Positions 63,504-64,000 of a DNA stretch of 64,000 bases are shown here, piece after piece. The position numbers and the translations under genes are program-made. Below the pieces are notes generated by a model. That model searched no databases, was not told the origin of the DNA, and saw nothing but the letters and a program-made list of their open reading frames with translations. The DNA comes from Ectobacillus antri (GTDB lineage Bacteria > Bacillota > Bacilli > Bacillales > Bacillaceae_G): positions 414,769-478,768 of the forward strand of contig NZ_RIAV01000001.1 in assembly GCF_003852715.1 (NCBI RefSeq), written 5' to 3'. Numbering within the stretch: the stretch's first letter is position 1; each line of letters begins with the position of its first letter.

Positions 63504-63684
63504 ATGACCAAATATACGTTAGAAACTAAACTAGAGGTCGTTCAAGATTACTTAAAAGGGAAAGATTCTTATAAGGGCGTAGCCCGCAAGCATCAAGTGA
63601 CAGAAAGTATGGTGGCGAAATGGGTAAAACGATTTCGCCAATATGGTCTGGAGGGGCTTCAAAAAAAGTATAGGGGTACAGCCA
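63504..63684 (+). pseudogene. IS3-family orfA, interrupted
   Basis: N-terminal ~60 residues of an IS3 (IS150-type) OrfA helix-turn-helix protein: YTLETKLEVVQDYLKGKDSY, VARKHQVTESMVAKWVKRFR, YGLEGLQKKY. Coding is cut at 63684 by an IS231-like element, after which the frame is foreign and ends. orfB is not in the window. Confidence 0.75.
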
Positions 63685-64000
63685 CATGCCCATCAAGCTA
63701 ACGAAACAAGTTTCCCCTAAAATGAAAAAAACGTTATTCTTTCAGGAAAATACTCGAAAAGGATGACGTTTTTTTATGGACCTCTCGCTTTCTGAAGAAT
63801 TACATCTATTCTCACAAGAATTACAACGCTTTCTATCTCCAGTAGTCCTACAAGACATCGCCAAACAAGTTGGCTTTGTGCAGCGATCTAGTAAGTATCA
63901 AGCAAACGAACTCATGGCCCTTTGTGTATGGCTCAGTCAGGAAATCGCTAGTACATCGCTTACACAATTGTGCAGTCGGTTAGAAGCTTCCACTGGGGTA
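63685..64000 (+). mobile_element. IS231-like (IS4 family) element, right part outside window
   Basis: Begins with CATGCCCATCAAGCTAACGA, closely matching the ~20-bp terminal repeat of IS231 elements, and then carries a transposase gene. Inserted into the IS3 orfA next to GGGGTACAGCC, which resembles the GGG-N5-CCC-type target preference. Confidence 0.75.
63776..64000 (+). CDS. IS231-like transposase, N-terminal part
   Basis: 75 codons open to the window edge: LSLSEELHLFSQELQRFLSP, LQDIAKQVGFVQRSSK, ALCVWLSQEIASTSLTQLC. These match the start of IS4-family IS231 transposases. The DDE catalytic residues lie beyond the window, so intactness cannot be judged. Confidence 0.8.
   Translation, partial: MDLSLSEELHLFSQELQRFLSPVVLQDIAKQVGFVQRSSKYQANELMALCVWLSQEIASTSLTQLCSRLEASTGV

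Overview
The window reads as chromosome of a low-GC Bacillus sensu lato. Pointers are a BshB2/YojF bacillithiol pair, a yodTSRQP-kamA lysine block with YokU, YojF-, YuzF-, NETI- and YqkB-type small proteins, A/G-rich ribosome-binding sites and an IS231-like end. The IS231-like element and many family matches fit the B. cereus group or a near relative, but the species cannot be fixed from sequence alone.

Layout. 1-3450: a sulfur-stress operon (three rhodaneses, one fused to TusA; a rhodanese-metallo-beta-lactamase fusion; TusA; TauE exporter) with a CstR-like operator. 3450-8340: an intergenic repeat, an EamA transporter, a DUF3231 protein, then a decay zone (MFS pseudogene, transposase remnant, one orphan type I-C CRISPR repeat) before ilvA. 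8340-16500: a NhaD/ArsB-type permease, yojF-bshB2, an SH3-CAP secreted protein, staphyloxanthin-type carotenoid genes crtP / crtQ-crtO, and manganese catalase. 16500-25050: an ABC exporter with its TetR regulator and a twin operator, lysoplasmalogenase, several gene relics, a secreted alpha-amylase and a nonsense-interrupted lipoprotein gene. 25100-27500: two oligopeptide-type permeases without an ATPase. 27800-36000: lysine/beta-lysine metabolism (yodTSRQP, a sigma-54 activator, and kamA-yokU behind a sigma-54 promoter). 36400-42200: aldehyde dehydrogenase, small proteins, a MITE-like repeat, an ABC exporter and YbaK.

42300-48300 is the most distinctive part. A cobalamin riboswitch precedes a wall-anchored protein that joins a DUF4430 domain to an alpha/alpha-toroid repeat, the two modules of animal transcobalamin. 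A DUF4430 lipoprotein and a complete ECF transporter (T, fused A-A, S) follow. Together they look like a surface-to-membrane vitamin B12 uptake line.

48400-64000: a second CrtN-like oxidoreductase with an SDR enzyme, a hydrolase, two MFS efflux genes (one behind a 17-codon leader ORF and a hairpin that buries its Shine-Dalgarno), ArsR, serC-serA, a DHH phosphoesterase relic, YqkB, and a BMP-type lipoprotein paired with a chemoreceptor. The right edge holds an IS3-family orfA split by an IS231-like element that runs off the window.

At least ten genes are decayed or truncated. They cluster at 5.7-8.3, 19.8-25 and 58.6 kb, which suggests regions of relaxed selection and past rearrangement.
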